Shown: positions 54,059 through 63,604 of the stretch, piece by piece | Numbering within the stretch: position 1 is the first letter of the stretch | How the letters are laid out: every line of letters starts with the position of its first letter | NCBI RefSeq assembly: GCF_014287515.2 | Contig: NZ_CP092473.1 | Coordinates: forward strand, 2,011,001 to 2,075,000 | Direction of reading: 5' to 3' | Origin: Roseburia rectibacter | GTDB lineage: Bacteria; Bacillota; Clostridia; Lachnospirales; Lachnospiraceae | Length of the DNA: 64,000 nucleotides | Translations under genes and position numbers: made by a program | Notes under the pieces: model-generated | Told to the model about the DNA's origin: nothing | The model's database searches: none | The model's input: the letters and a program-made list of their open reading frames with translations, nothing else

Positions 54059-56005
54059 TTATGCCTCATAAGAATTTACGGTGATAGTATAACTGCTCGT
54101 ACCTTCCACATAAGTGGTTCCATCGGTACTTTTGACGGTAACGGTATTGCCGTCCGCGTCAGTGATAGTTCCCTTGCAGGTTAAAGATGAGAGAGTGCTG
54201 TCACCATCAACGATCCAGGTGGAACTGCTGTCGACCGTCAGATCTGCATAACCGTCGCCTCCATTTCCGGCATTGCTTTCATCCTGAACAAAACTTCCTG
54301 TCCAGGTACTTTTATTTTTAAGAGAAACATCCAGTTGGCTGATACTGTCCCAGATGATCTTTCCTGCCATGGTCTGGGAATCTGCAGTAAATTCACAGTC
54401 AGCGCCGTTGGCACCGGAAGAACCCCAGCCCCGGGCATTGCTGTTTCCGGTACATTTTAACAGGAAATCATTGGAATCAGAATAACTTAAATCTACGCCT
54501 GACAAATAAAAGGTACTTTCTGTATTGGTGGTGTAGAACATGCCTCCGTTTTTAGAAGTCAGACTTCCTCCTGTCATGGAAAAATCGCTGTTTCCAACTT
54601 CGGAATCACCGGACATGCTCTGATAGAGGATGACGGTCCAGTTACAGTCATTCTGCTCGTTTTCCGGAATGTTGCCGGTCAGATCACAGTCTGTTAATTT
54701 TAAGGAGTTCAGACCTTCAATACAGACTGCTTCCGATCCGTTTGCTGTTAAAGAAGCATTTGAGATAGAAATATCTGCAGTACAGTAAACAGCCGGAGAA
54801 CCGGTTCCGTTTGAGGTATAGCTGCCACCGTCTACCGTCATGGTTCCGCCTCCACGGTCACTCCGGATTGCCGCAGAAGATTCGCCGTTCGTTGTCACGG
54901 TCAGATTTTTGGCAGTGAGTGTACCACCTCCTGCAACATGAATACCGCCGGATGTATCCTGTGTGGTTGTGATTGTACTGTCAGAAACCGTAACATTTCC
55001 GTTACCATAAGAAAAGATGCCTGCACCACCGGCAGAATCTGTCGTGATCGTTGCATTGTCTACAGATACTGTTCCGTCAGTTGCCAAAAGACCGGCACCT
55101 ACTCCGTAAAAACTGGATGAATCGCCACCGGTACTATCAGAGGAAGTGCGGTCTAATGTGATATTTTTTAAAGTCACATTCGCTCCATTTGATACAAGGA
55201 TCGCATTTTCATCAGATCCTGTGGAAGAGAAAGAAGCATCCGAAACTTCGGTATCTTCCGTGTATTCTGTTACTGCATTGTAGGATTCCGGCTGGGAGGA
55301 AGCGCTGCCTCCCGGTGCGCCGCCTCCCGGAGCGTTGCCTCCGTCAGAAATTGTTACTGTTGCCGCATTTCCATCATCATCGAAGGTGATCGTTACCATA
55401 GTGCCTTCTGATAAAGCGGAAAGTGTGGTTTCATTTCCATCTTTGTCATAATAGACGGTGGAATCGGTCAGATTGATCGTCTCGGTTGACATATTGCCCA
55501 TATCCGGTGTGCCGCCGTTGTCGGAAGGGGCAGAAGTGTTGTCGCTACTTGGCTGATTGTCAGGGGTTTCGGTGGAATCTGTGCCATCAGAGTCTGGTTT
55601 GTCAGCCGGAGCAGAGTTATTGTCACTGCCATTGTCGTCACTCGGCGGATTGCCCGGTGCTTTGCCCTGATCGTTGTTATCGGAATCAGGCTTGTCAGCC
55701 GGAGCGGAACCATTGTCGCCGCCGTTATTATCATCCGGTGGATTACCCGGTGCTTCGCCCTGACCACCGCCCGGCATGGTAGCAACCGTGATCGTGCTGT
55801 CGGTAATTTCGGAAATCATTCCAATGATCGCATTTTCATCTGATTTTGTATCGGTATTTTCAGTAGACGCTTCTACGGTACTTTCCACCGAAGAAGAGGT
55901 GCCTATGGTATTGTCGGTGTCTGTACTATTGGTTGTACTGCCGCATCCGGAGAAAATCAGTGTTCCTGCCAGTGCGATACATAGTAATGCTTTTTGATAT
56001 TTCAT
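54059..56005 (-). CDS. repeat-rich surface lipoprotein with a beta-helix-like domain
   Basis: This is a 648-residue predicted lipoprotein with signal LLCIALAGTLIFSGCG and lipobox Cys. A Ser/Thr/Asp-rich stretch follows. At about 85-160 is a Gly/Asn/Asp/Pro region with two copies of a 31-residue unit (93-bp period near 55600-55765, core SAPADKPDSD...APGNPP). The rest has many short beta repeats (VTLKNITLD, VSVDNATIT, VTVSDSTIT, LTAKNLTVTT, ISISNASL), as in a right-handed beta-helix or pectate-lyase-like adhesin. No catalytic site is visible. Start 56005 is preferred over an in-frame GTG that overlaps the ribosome site. I do not recognise a named family; surface adhesin or carbohydrate binding is likely. 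Confidence 0.7.
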   Translation of the reverse strand: MKYQKALLCIALAGTLIFSGCGSTTNSTDTDNTIGTSSSVESTVEASTENTDTKSDENAIIGMISEITDSTITVATMPGGGQGEAPGNPPDDNNGGDNGSAPADKPDSDNNDQGKAPGNPPSDDNGSDNNSAPADKPDSDGTDSTETPDNQPSSDNTSAPSDNGGTPDMGNMSTETINLTDSTVYYDKDGNETTLSALSEGTMVTITFDDDGNAATVTISDGGNAPGGGAPGGSASSQPESYNAVTEYTEDTEVSDASFSSTGSDENAILVSNGANVTLKNITLDRTSSDSTGGDSSSFYGVGAGLLATDGTVSVDNATITTDSAGGAGIFSYGNGNVTVSDSTITTTQDTSGGIHVAGGGTLTAKNLTVTTNGESSAAIRSDRGGGTMTVDGGSYTSNGTGSPAVYCTADISISNASLTANGSEAVCIEGLNSLKLTDCDLTGNIPENEQNDCNWTVILYQSMSGDSEVGNSDFSMTGGSLTSKNGGMFYTTNTESTFYLSGVDLSYSDSNDFLLKCTGNSNARGWGSSGANGADCEFTADSQTMAGKIIWDSISQLDVSLKNKSTWTGSFVQDESNAGNGGDGYADLTVDSSSTWIVDGDSTLSSLTCKGTITDADGNTVTVKSTDGTTYVEGTSSYTITVNSYEA

Positions 56006-56490
56006 AGTGTTTTTCACTCCTTTTTTGTTGATAGCTGTATTCTATCGGGGGAATGTGATGGTTAGATGAAGTGGGATTGGAAGTTATGTGAATTTAAAGA
56101 GAAGGTTGTGTGGAAGAGAAGCTGGAATACCTTTTTGAAAGTAAAAAAGTTATTTGAAAATTTTTTTGAATTTTATGAAATTTACTATTGTAGATTTTAT
56201 AAAAGTGTGCTAAACTATATTTGTATCCATGAACTAGTTTATAATGTAAACAGTTCAACTCAAGAGGCTGTATTCCTGATTAACGTCAGGGATACAGCTT
56301 TTTGACTGTTATGGAATCGTTTAAAAGACTGAAGATGTGAAAATTTCAGATAAAATTCAAGTAGTCATTACAACGAAGAAAAGTTGATATTACTACCCGA
56401 AATTGATACTATGATTACAGAACAAGCGGTTGTAATAAAAAGTCCTTTGCCATAAGGCGGGGGACTTTTTAAAAAAGAAGGGAAGCAGAC
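56006..56490 (+). other. intergenic region with a short terminated leader
   Basis: No credible gene is seen in these 485 nt; the frame at 56066-56305 has a poor composition and no ribosome site. A hairpin with T-run lies at 56267-56303. A TTGATA-N17-TACTAT promoter (56384-56412) is followed by a second hairpin (AAAAGTCC with GGACTTTT, 56437-56470). The second hairpin ends 20 nt before the ATPase gene, so transcription from this promoter would meet it first. Confidence 0.55.
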
Positions 56491-58179
56491 ATGAGACCAT
56501 TACCGGTTGGAATTGACAGTTTCGAAAAATTAATTCAGGAAAATTATTACTATATTGATAAAACTCTGCTGATCAAAGAGCTATTAGAGCTGAAAGGCGA
56601 GGTAAATCTGTTTACCCGCCCCAGACGTTTTGGCAAGACGCTGAATCTGAGCATGTTACAGTATTTTTTTGAAGATACAGGAGATGCGGAGCAGAATGTG
56701 AGAAACCGTGCATTATTTACTGGCTTAAATATTATGAATGCAGGGGAAGAATATATTTCACAGATGGGGTGTTATCCTGTTATTTTTCTTACATTAAAGT
56801 CTGCAAAACAAAGGAATTTTAAAGCAGCTTATTTTAAACTGAAAGAAGAAATTTCTGAAGAATTTAAAAGACACGAGAAACAGATAATGAGCGGTAATAT
56901 CTCAGAGGATGACAGAACTCTGTTTTATGAAATTGCGTCAGGAAAAGCGGACAGGGAGGTATATTCCGGTTCTTTAAAGACATTAAGCAGGCTGCTTTAT
57001 CAGGTGACCGGGCGAAAAGTGATCATTCTGGTTGATGAATATGATGTACCGTTAGAAAATGCATATTTTTCCGGATTTTATAATGAAATGATTGACTTCA
57101 CCCGGTCGTTGTTTGAATCTGTGTTAAAAACAAATGCGTATCTTCAGTTTGCAGTCATTACAGGCTGTCTTAGAATATCGAAAGAAAGTATTTTTACCGG
57201 TTTGAATCATTTGAACGGTATTTCGATTCTGGATAAACAGTACAGCGAACATTTTGGATTTACAGAGCAGGAAGTAAAGCAGGCAATGATTTCCTATGGT
57301 GTGGAAGATCGTTTTGCAGATATGAGAGAGTGGTATGATGGATATACTTTCGGAAACCGGGAAGTATATAACCCGTGGAGTGTCATCAAGTTTTTATATG
57401 ATCTTGTGGCGGATCAAAATGCATTCACACGTCCGTACTGGGTAAATACCAGTTCAAACGATATTGTAAAAAATCTTGTACTGCGTGCCGACAGGGAAAC
57501 AAAAGGGCAGATTGAGACGCTTCTGGCAGGAAATACATTGGATATTCCGGTTCATGAGGAAATTACTTACACGGATATTTATGAGAATGATGTGAATTTA
57601 TGGAATTTTCTGTTTTTTACCGGGTATCTGACTAAAACAGATGAATACATGGATGATGGTATCATTTTTCTGAAAGTCCGGATACCGAATCAGGAAGTGA
57701 AAATGATTTATAAGACCACAATACAAAACTGGTTTCGGGAAAAAGTAAAGAAAACAGATTTCCATGATCTGTATCAGGCGATGGAAACGGGAAACGCGGC
57801 GCGTATGCAGGAGATTCTGAATGAACAGTTGTTAGTAACAATCAGTTATTATGACAGTGCGGAAAGTTTTTATCATGGTTTTCTTGCCGGGATTCTAAGC
57901 CAGAGCAGCAATTATCTTGTTGAGTCGAACCGTGAATCAGGGAAAAGACGATATGATCTGATGGTAAAAAGTCCGTCGCTCAGAGGCAGGGCATTTATTA
58001 TAGAAGTAAAAGTGTCTTCTGGAATTGATGAATTGGAAAATGATGCAGAGAAAGCGGTGCGTCAGATTTATCAGAAAGGATATAAAGAGGCACTTTTAAA
58101 GGAAGTTTATAAGACAATTGACTGTTATGGGATTGCTTTTTACCGGAAGGACTGTGAAGTTTGGTATGATGGAAAATAA
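56491..58179 (+). CDS. AAA-ATPase-like / PD-(D/E)XK nuclease superfamily protein
   Basis: This is a 562-residue protein of the AAA-ATPase_like plus DUF1703 architecture. The N-terminus [22 protein letters not shown], read as [12 protein letters not shown] then [13 protein letters not shown], is the family mark. Walker A is [14 protein letters not shown], Walker B is [15 protein letters not shown]. The C-terminal PD-(D/E)XK fold has RRYDLMV and FIIEVKVSS (about 487-510). Such genes are numerous in Lachnospiraceae and Bacteroidetes. Their role is unknown; nuclease/ATPase defence or mobile-element related functions have been proposed. It has its own promoter and hairpin leader. Confidence 0.88.
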   Translation: MRPLPVGIDSFEKLIQENYYYIDKTLLIKELLELKGEVNLFTRPRRFGKTLNLSMLQYFFEDTGDAEQNVRNRALFTGLNIMNAGEEYISQMGCYPVIFLTLKSAKQRNFKAAYFKLKEEISEEFKRHEKQIMSGNISEDDRTLFYEIASGKADREVYSGSLKTLSRLLYQVTGRKVIILVDEYDVPLENAYFSGFYNEMIDFTRSLFESVLKTNAYLQFAVITGCLRISKESIFTGLNHLNGISILDKQYSEHFGFTEQEVKQAMISYGVEDRFADMREWYDGYTFGNREVYNPWSVIKFLYDLVADQNAFTRPYWVNTSSNDIVKNLVLRADRETKGQIETLLAGNTLDIPVHEEITYTDIYENDVNLWNFLFFTGYLTKTDEYMDDGIIFLKVRIPNQEVKMIYKTTIQNWFREKVKKTDFHDLYQAMETGNAARMQEILNEQLLVTISYYDSAESFYHGFLAGILSQSSNYLVESNRESGKRRYDLMVKSPSLRGRAFIIEVKVSSGIDELENDAEKAVRQIYQKGYKEALLKEVYKTIDCYGIAFYRKDCEVWYDGK

Positions 58180-58226
58180 TATAGAATGTATGCTGCCAGG
58201 ATGAGATATTTCATTATCATGCGCAG

Positions 58227-58265
58227 AAAAAATGCCGTACGATCAACCGACCGTACGGCATTTTC
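58227..58265. terminator. terminator shared with tyrA
   Basis: AAAATGCCGTACG (to 58241) pairs with CGTACGGCATTTT (58252-58264), with A- and T-rich flanks. It suits both convergent genes. Confidence 0.87.
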
Positions 58266-59363
58266 CTATCTTTCGTAAATCGTATAATGATGTTTCTTAA
58301 GCAGTGCGACTGCCAGTGCTAACGATTCCCTGTCATACATTTCAAGTCTCAAGACACCGCCTTCAAATTCACGGTTATGAATGATGCCGATGTTTTTTAT
58401 GCTTAAATTATTGCTTGCAAGGATCGTGGCGACGGTGGCAATCCCACCGGTCTCATCGATCAGATCTAAATATAATTCGTAAATATTCTTTAAAGCGCCT
58501 TTTGCCGTAATAGTGATAGAATCACGGTAATCCTTTGCAGCAGTAAAGGCATCTAACAAAGCTGATTCATCTGCATCTGCGATATTGATCCGCATTTTCT
58601 CCAAAGTATGAATATAACTGTCCAATAATTTTAAAATCTGTTCCTGGTTGGACAGGCAGATATTTTCCCACATGACAGGAGAGGATGATGCAATTCGCGT
58701 GATATCTTTAAATCCTCCGGCTGCAATGGTTTTCATGATCTCATTTTCATCATCTGATTCACGAACCAGATTTACGAGACTGTATGCGATCACGTGCGGC
58801 AGATGGCTGATCGCTGCGGTAGCATAATCGTGCTGTTCGTATCCTAAAACAAGTGGAATCGCACCGAGAGAACGCACCAGTTCTGTCAGCTCTTCCACGG
58901 CGGGAGCAGGACTTTTTTCGGTTGGTGTGATAATATAGTAAGCATTTTCCAAAAGTGTTTCTGAGGCGTTGGAAAGACCGGTTTTCTCAGATCCCGCCAT
59001 CGGATGCCCGCCAATAAAGTTAGCTTCAAGACCTAGCTTTTCTACTTCCCTGTGAATCTCTGTCTTGACGCTTCCGACATCTGTGATAATGCAGTCCGGT
59101 GAGATCACATCTTTTAACTGCTGCAGATATTCGATATTTTTCCTGGTCGGCGTGCACAGAAAAATATAATCGCAGTCTGAAAAATCTTTCAGTTCACACG
59201 GTGTATTGTTTACGATTAAATGTTCTTTATAAGCGTCGTCAACCGTCTTGGTATGATGTGCTGTAGCGATCATTGTGAGTTCCGGATGAAGTGCATGCAG
59301 TTTCTTTGCAATGGAACCACCGATGAGTCCGAGCCCGATAAAGCCGATTTTCTGAAGTGACAT
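58266..59363 (-). CDS. tyrA: prephenate dehydrogenase with C-terminal ACT domain
   Basis: This 365-residue enzyme oxidatively decarboxylates prephenate to 4-hydroxyphenylpyruvate in tyrosine synthesis. The NAD fold has GFIGLGLIGGSIAKKL. Active-site segments are TDVGSVKTEIHREV, FIGGHPMAGSEKTG and AAISHLPHVIAYSL. The C-terminal ~80 residues are an ACT domain (LDLIDETGGIATVATILASN), expected to bind tyrosine for feedback inhibition. The gene has its own promoter and no aro gene adjacent. Confidence 0.95.
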   Translation of the reverse strand: MSLQKIGFIGLGLIGGSIAKKLHALHPELTMIATAHHTKTVDDAYKEHLIVNNTPCELKDFSDCDYIFLCTPTRKNIEYLQQLKDVISPDCIITDVGSVKTEIHREVEKLGLEANFIGGHPMAGSEKTGLSNASETLLENAYYIITPTEKSPAPAVEELTELVRSLGAIPLVLGYEQHDYATAAISHLPHVIAYSLVNLVRESDDENEIMKTIAAGGFKDITRIASSSPVMWENICLSNQEQILKLLDSYIHTLEKMRINIADADESALLDAFTAAKDYRDSITITAKGALKNIYELYLDLIDETGGIATVATILASNNLSIKNIGIIHNREFEGGVLRLEMYDRESLALAVALLKKHHYTIYER

Positions 59364-59712
59364 ATATGGAAATCCCCCTGTTAGATGTTAAAATTCTATT
59401 CTTATAATTCTTTACCTATCATAGACATAAATCACAAGAAAGTCAACACGTTAAAGTACAAAAGTGTATATTGCATAAAAAAATAATCAAAGTTTGGACG
59501 AAATGTGAACACTATGTAAACATTCCATGCAAATGGTAAAAAAATATTTAAAATGCATACATAATATATAAACAAATTTTGGGTAATATAAAAATAGTTA
59601 GTAAATATGAATAAATAAGTTGTAATAAATGTTTAAATTTAGTAAAATATAACCATACAGTGAATGCCGCTTTAGAGGTATCGACTAAAAAATATGTATT
59701 GGAGGATTTGCT
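59364..59712. promoter_or_regulatory. AT-rich divergent promoter region (tyrA / EF-G paralogue)
   Basis: No gene is seen in these 349 nt. For tyrA (minus strand) TTGACT (59446-59441) and TATGAT (59423-59418) are 17 nt apart. For the EF-G paralogue (plus strand) TTGTAA (59620-59625) and TAAAAT (59643-59648) are 17 nt apart. The middle ~170 nt are simply very AT-rich. Confidence 0.65.
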
Positions 59713-61806
59713 ATGAACGTTTACACAACTGATAAGATTCGTAATGTGGTTCTGCTTGGACACGGTGGATGCGGAAAAACAAGTCTCGCCGAGGCAATGG
59801 CTTATCTTGCGGGGATGACGACACGCATGGGAAAAGTCACTGATGGAAATACGATCAGTGATTATGACAAAGAAGAAATAAAACGTCATTTTTCCATCAA
59901 CACATCCGTGATACCGATCGTCTGGGGTGATACAAAGATCAATATCCTTGATACACCCGGTTATTTTGATTTTGTAGGAGAAGTAGAAGAGGCAGTCAGC
60001 GTTGCGGATGCAGCAATTATCGTAGTATCCGGTAAGGCAGGCATTGAAGTCGGCACAAAAAAAGCATGGGAGTTATGTGAAACATATAAACTGCCACGCA
60101 TGGTATTCGTTACAGATATGGATATCGATGAAGCAAGTTACAGACAGGTGGTAGAAGATTTACAACAGCTTTATGGTAAGCGGATCGCACCTTTCCATCT
60201 TCCGATCCGTGAAAACGGACAGTTTGTCGGATATGTCAATGTATTACAGCAGCGGGCAAAACGCTGGAATGACAACGGCGAAGTGGAAAAAGCAGAAGTT
60301 CCTGAATATTCCAAAGAAAATCTTGGTATCTGCAGGGAAGCGCTGATGGAAGCTGTTGCGGAGACAAGCGAAGAATTCATGGATCGTTATTTTGGCGGTG
60401 AAGAATTTTCTGAGGATGAGATCCGTCAGGCACTCCGCGTCAATGTATCCGATGGAAGCATCGTTCCTGTGCTGATGGGTTCAAATATCCTTGCACGTGG
60501 TATGTATACCCTGATGGTTGACATTGTAAAGTATCTTCCGAGCCCGGAAAAACGTTCCTGCACCGGAATCAATGCAAAGTCCAACGAGGTATACAATGCA
60601 GACTATGATTTTGCAAAACCAAAATCAGCATATATTTTCAAGACGATTGCAGATCCATTCATTGGAAAATATTCATTGATCAAGGTAAATTCGGGAGTAA
60701 TCAAAACAGATGATCTCCTTTATAACCAGCATAAAGATACAGAAGAAAAAATCGGAAAAATTTATATACTCTGTGGAAATAAACCGGAAGAAGTAAAGGA
60801 GCTGCACGCAGGAGATATCGGAGCATTAGCAAAGCTGACGAAAGCAGCTACCACGGATTCCCTCTCCACAAAGGCAAACCCGATCCTGTATATAAGAACC
60901 CAGATCTCCACACCATATACCTATAAACGTTATAAGGCGGTCAATAAAGGAGATGAAGATAAGATTTCACAGGCATTACAGAAACTGATGCTTGAAGATC
61001 TTACATTAAAAGCAGTCAATGACAGTGAAAACGGCCAGACATTATTATATGGCATGGGTGACCAGCACTTAGAAGTTGTGGCAAGTAAACTGTTAGAAAG
61101 ATACAAGGTTCAGATTGAACTGAAAAAACCAAAAGTAGCATTCCGGGAGACCATCCGTAAGAAAGCGGATGTGGAATACAAGTACAAAAAACAGTCCGGA
61201 GGTCATGGACAGTATGGTCACGTCAAGATGACATTTGAACCTTCCGGGGATCTTGAAACACCATATGTATTTGAACAATGTGTTGTCGGTGGAGCCGTTC
61301 CGAAGAACTTCTTCCCGGCGGTGGAGAAAGGAATCCAGGAAGGCGTGCAAAAAGGACCGATGGCAGCTTATCCGGTGGTAGGAGTAAAAGCAGTTTTATA
61401 TGATGGCTCTTATCATCCGGTAGACTCTTCTGAAATGGCATTTAAGGTTGCAGCACTTCAGGCATTTAAAAAAGGTTTCATGGAGGCATCACCGATCCTG
61501 TTAGAGCCGATCGCATCCTTAAAGGTTGTTGTACCTGACAAATATACAGGTGACATCATGGGAGACTTAAATAAGCGCCGTGGACGCGTACTTGGAATGA
61601 ATCCGACAGAACACGGTTATCAGGAGATCGTAGCTGATATCCCATATATGGAATTATATGGATACAATACAGATTTACGTTCTATGACCGGTGGAAGCGG
61701 AACCTTTTCTTATGAGTTTGCAAGATATGAACAGGCTCCTTCTGATATTCAGGAACAGGAGATCGCAGAAAGAGCAGGCAAACTCGATAACACGGACAAT
61801 TCATAA
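59713..61806 (+). CDS. EF-G2-like translational GTPase
   Basis: This is a 697-residue EF-G paralogue with the full five-domain layout. The G domain departs from canonical EF-G. G1 is GHGGCGKTS (16-24) and is intact. G3 is DTPGYFDF (80-87), where the GTPase-catalytic His is Tyr84. G4 is TDMD (134-137) instead of NKMD. The same Tyr occurs in the EF-G-2 clade (for example Thermus EF-G-2, DAPGYGDF). Domain IV has GGHGQYGHVKMTFEP, domain V NKRRGRVLG. It stands alone, away from rpsL/rpsG/tuf where fusA normally lies. It likely has a specialised ribosome role; the true EF-G is expected elsewhere. Confidence 0.88.
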   Translation: MNVYTTDKIRNVVLLGHGGCGKTSLAEAMAYLAGMTTRMGKVTDGNTISDYDKEEIKRHFSINTSVIPIVWGDTKINILDTPGYFDFVGEVEEAVSVADAAIIVVSGKAGIEVGTKKAWELCETYKLPRMVFVTDMDIDEASYRQVVEDLQQLYGKRIAPFHLPIRENGQFVGYVNVLQQRAKRWNDNGEVEKAEVPEYSKENLGICREALMEAVAETSEEFMDRYFGGEEFSEDEIRQALRVNVSDGSIVPVLMGSNILARGMYTLMVDIVKYLPSPEKRSCTGINAKSNEVYNADYDFAKPKSAYIFKTIADPFIGKYSLIKVNSGVIKTDDLLYNQHKDTEEKIGKIYILCGNKPEEVKELHAGDIGALAKLTKAATTDSLSTKANPILYIRTQISTPYTYKRYKAVNKGDEDKISQALQKLMLEDLTLKAVNDSENGQTLLYGMGDQHLEVVASKLLERYKVQIELKKPKVAFRETIRKKADVEYKYKKQSGGHGQYGHVKMTFEPSGDLETPYVFEQCVVGGAVPKNFFPAVEKGIQEGVQKGPMAAYPVVGVKAVLYDGSYHPVDSSEMAFKVAALQAFKKGFMEASPILLEPIASLKVVVPDKYTGDIMGDLNKRRGRVLGMNPTEHGYQEIVADIPYMELYGYNTDLRSMTGGSGTFSYEFARYEQAPSDIQEQEIAERAGKLDNTDNS

Positions 61807-61854
61807 AAACTTCTTTGAAAAATAAAAGAAGCAGGTCTTCCCGGAAAGCAGAGC

Positions 61855-61893
61855 AAAAAACACAGACTGGCTGTAATACCAGCTGGTCTGTGT
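61855..61893. terminator. hairpin with T-tract on the minus strand, 3' of the EF-G paralogue
   Basis: CACAGACTGGCTG pairs imperfectly with CAGCTGGTCTGTG (61861-61892). The plus strand is followed by TACAAAAAA, so the clean T-tract is on the minus strand. No minus-strand gene precedes it, so its role is unclear. Confidence 0.45.
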
Positions 61894-61914
61894 ACAAAAA
61901 AGGGAGGAATGGGT

Positions 61915-63240
61915 ATGCAGTTTGGCAGAAAAATTTGCAAAGAATTATTTGTAATTTTATATGTATTTATTTTTCTTGTAAGTGATCCAAAACTGGTTCG
62001 TGCCTGCAGTATTATCATCCTCCCGAATGCTTCACAGGAGACCATTGCAAGTGATGATATCACATTAGACCTCTTTGCAGGAGAAAATCCATCGGAATAT
62101 CATATCGTATATGAAGTAAATGGTGGCATTAACAGTAGTAATAATACAAAAAACATCAAAAAGGAAGAACTTCCGTTTACCTTGGATGTGCCGGTTAAGA
62201 TCGGATATAATTTTGCCGGCTGGTATGCAGATTGCAATTATTCCAGAAAAGTTACAACAATTGATGAGGACAGTCCTGCTAATATGGTGCTTTTTGCAAA
62301 ATGGACAAAAAACATCGATAATCATTATAATGTAGAAATGTATTCTTACCAGACTGGCACGATCCGTGATAGCAGTCAGAAAGAGTTAAAGGAATGTTCT
62401 TATACTTTTTTGGATTCTCTTTCGATTCCGGGAATGCCTTCTACCAGAGAAAAAGATTATAAGGACAATTTGATCAGCAGTTCCAGCCAGTGTATGCAGG
62501 GACTTTGCTTCACACCGGATTATATTCTTATCACAGCCTATTCAGAAGATCGTAAAAATTTAGGCTCGTTAATGGTATTTGACCGTGAGAGTGGTGAATA
62601 TCTTGTGACACTTGGCATGAAGAAAGAAAGTCATCTTGGAGGTATTGCTTTTGATGGTGAAAATGTCTGGATCTGCCATTCTAATTCCAATACATTAGAG
62701 CGCATTTCCTATGAATATATCACAACAATTGCAAATGATGTACCGGGGTATTGTATTGATGCATCCGCTTTGTCAGATGAATATCGTCTGAAAAATACAC
62801 CATCCTGCATTACCTGCTACGGCGGAAGACTCTGGGTTGCTACACATACCAGATTTTTTGATTCCGAAATGTATTCTTACAGTTACGATAAAGAAGCGGA
62901 TAAACTGACAGCAGTCAGCAGTTATAATCTTCCAAGCAAGGTGCAGGGCGTGGCTTTTGATGATAATGGCTCTATTTATTTAAGTACCTCTTATGGAAGA
63001 AACAATTCTTCTTATTTGAAAGTTTATGCGTCTCTCCTTGCACTGGATAAAAAGCCAAATGATCCAAAGGTAAAAGTTGAGATGCCGCCTTGCTCAGAGG
63101 AAGTTGCGATTGCGGATGATACGGTATTTGTTTTATTTGAATCTGCGAGTGCAAAATATTTTGAGGGTACAGACGGTATGGGAAAAAGTCCGGCACCGAT
63201 TGACAAGTTGTTAGAAGTGAGTGTTGCTTCAATCTGGTAA
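61915..63240 (+). CDS. secreted protein with InlB-type B-repeat and propeller-like domain
   Basis: This 441-residue protein starts with a signal-like segment (ELFVILYVFIFLVSDPKLVRA). At about 62-135 is one Listeria-Bacteroides InlB repeat (YHIVYEVNGG, GYNFAGWYAD, ANMVLFAKWT). The rest (about 180-440) has regularly spaced short beta units, such as LGSLMVFDRESGEYLVTLG, GGIAFDGENVWICHSNSN, GGRLWVATHT and GVAFDDNGSIYLST, consistent with a beta-propeller. It is probably a surface or secreted binding protein. The ATG at 61915 has GGGAGG 7 nt upstream; the ATG at 61909 is too close. Confidence 0.75.
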   Translation: MQFGRKICKELFVILYVFIFLVSDPKLVRACSIIILPNASQETIASDDITLDLFAGENPSEYHIVYEVNGGINSSNNTKNIKKEELPFTLDVPVKIGYNFAGWYADCNYSRKVTTIDEDSPANMVLFAKWTKNIDNHYNVEMYSYQTGTIRDSSQKELKECSYTFLDSLSIPGMPSTREKDYKDNLISSSSQCMQGLCFTPDYILITAYSEDRKNLGSLMVFDRESGEYLVTLGMKKESHLGGIAFDGENVWICHSNSNTLERISYEYITTIANDVPGYCIDASALSDEYRLKNTPSCITCYGGRLWVATHTRFFDSEMYSYSYDKEADKLTAVSSYNLPSKVQGVAFDDNGSIYLSTSYGRNNSSYLKVYASLLALDKKPNDPKVKVEMPPCSEEVAIADDTVFVLFESASAKYFEGTDGMGKSPAPIDKLLEVSVASIW

Positions 63241-63266
63241 AACTAAATCAAACAGCAAGCAGATAG

Positions 63267-63296
63267 AAAAGGGATGGAGTGTTTCCATCCCTTTTG
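63267..63296. terminator. bidirectional terminator
   Basis: AAAAGGGATGGA (63267-63278) pairs with TCCATCCCTTTT (63284-63295) around a 5-nt loop. It separates two convergent genes. Confidence 0.85.
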
Positions 63297-63575
63297 TCAG
63301 CTTTGTTTCCGTTCTTTCATAAGACGGATGATCTTATCCGCCTTATCCGCCTCTTCTTTCGACATGTTTTGTTTTAACAGGGCAATTAACATTTCTGTTT
63401 CCGGATCAGTAAACTGGATATTGTTTGTCTTTGCCGCATTCATGGTGCCAAGGAGAAATGGCATCATATCTTTAATATTTGTTGGCTTTTCTTTTGAAGC
63501 AAAGTTCATTAAAAACTGCAGTTTTTCGGGTGACATATTTTTCAACCCCGGATTATTCCAAAAATCATTTTCCAT
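63297..63575 (-). CDS. small conserved-looking helical protein
   Basis: This 92-residue soluble protein is mostly helical (LKNMSPEKLQFLMNFASKE, ETEMLIALLKQNMSKEEADK) and charged, with no signal peptide. I do not recognise a family. Coding nature is supported by good codon use, a bidirectional terminator right after it, and a tight arrangement behind the next minus-strand gene (30 nt), suggesting one operon. Confidence 0.7.
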   Translation of the reverse strand: MENDFWNNPGLKNMSPEKLQFLMNFASKEKPTNIKDMMPFLLGTMNAAKTNNIQFTDPETEMLIALLKQNMSKEEADKADKIIRLMKERKQS

Positions 63576-63604
63576 ATTTTCCCTTTCAAAAGATTTAAGA
63601 TATT

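Noticed and set aside
56066..56305. 79-codon open frame in the gap before the ATPase gene
   Set aside because: Unusual Trp/Lys/Phe composition, no ribosome site, and it runs through a terminator hairpin.
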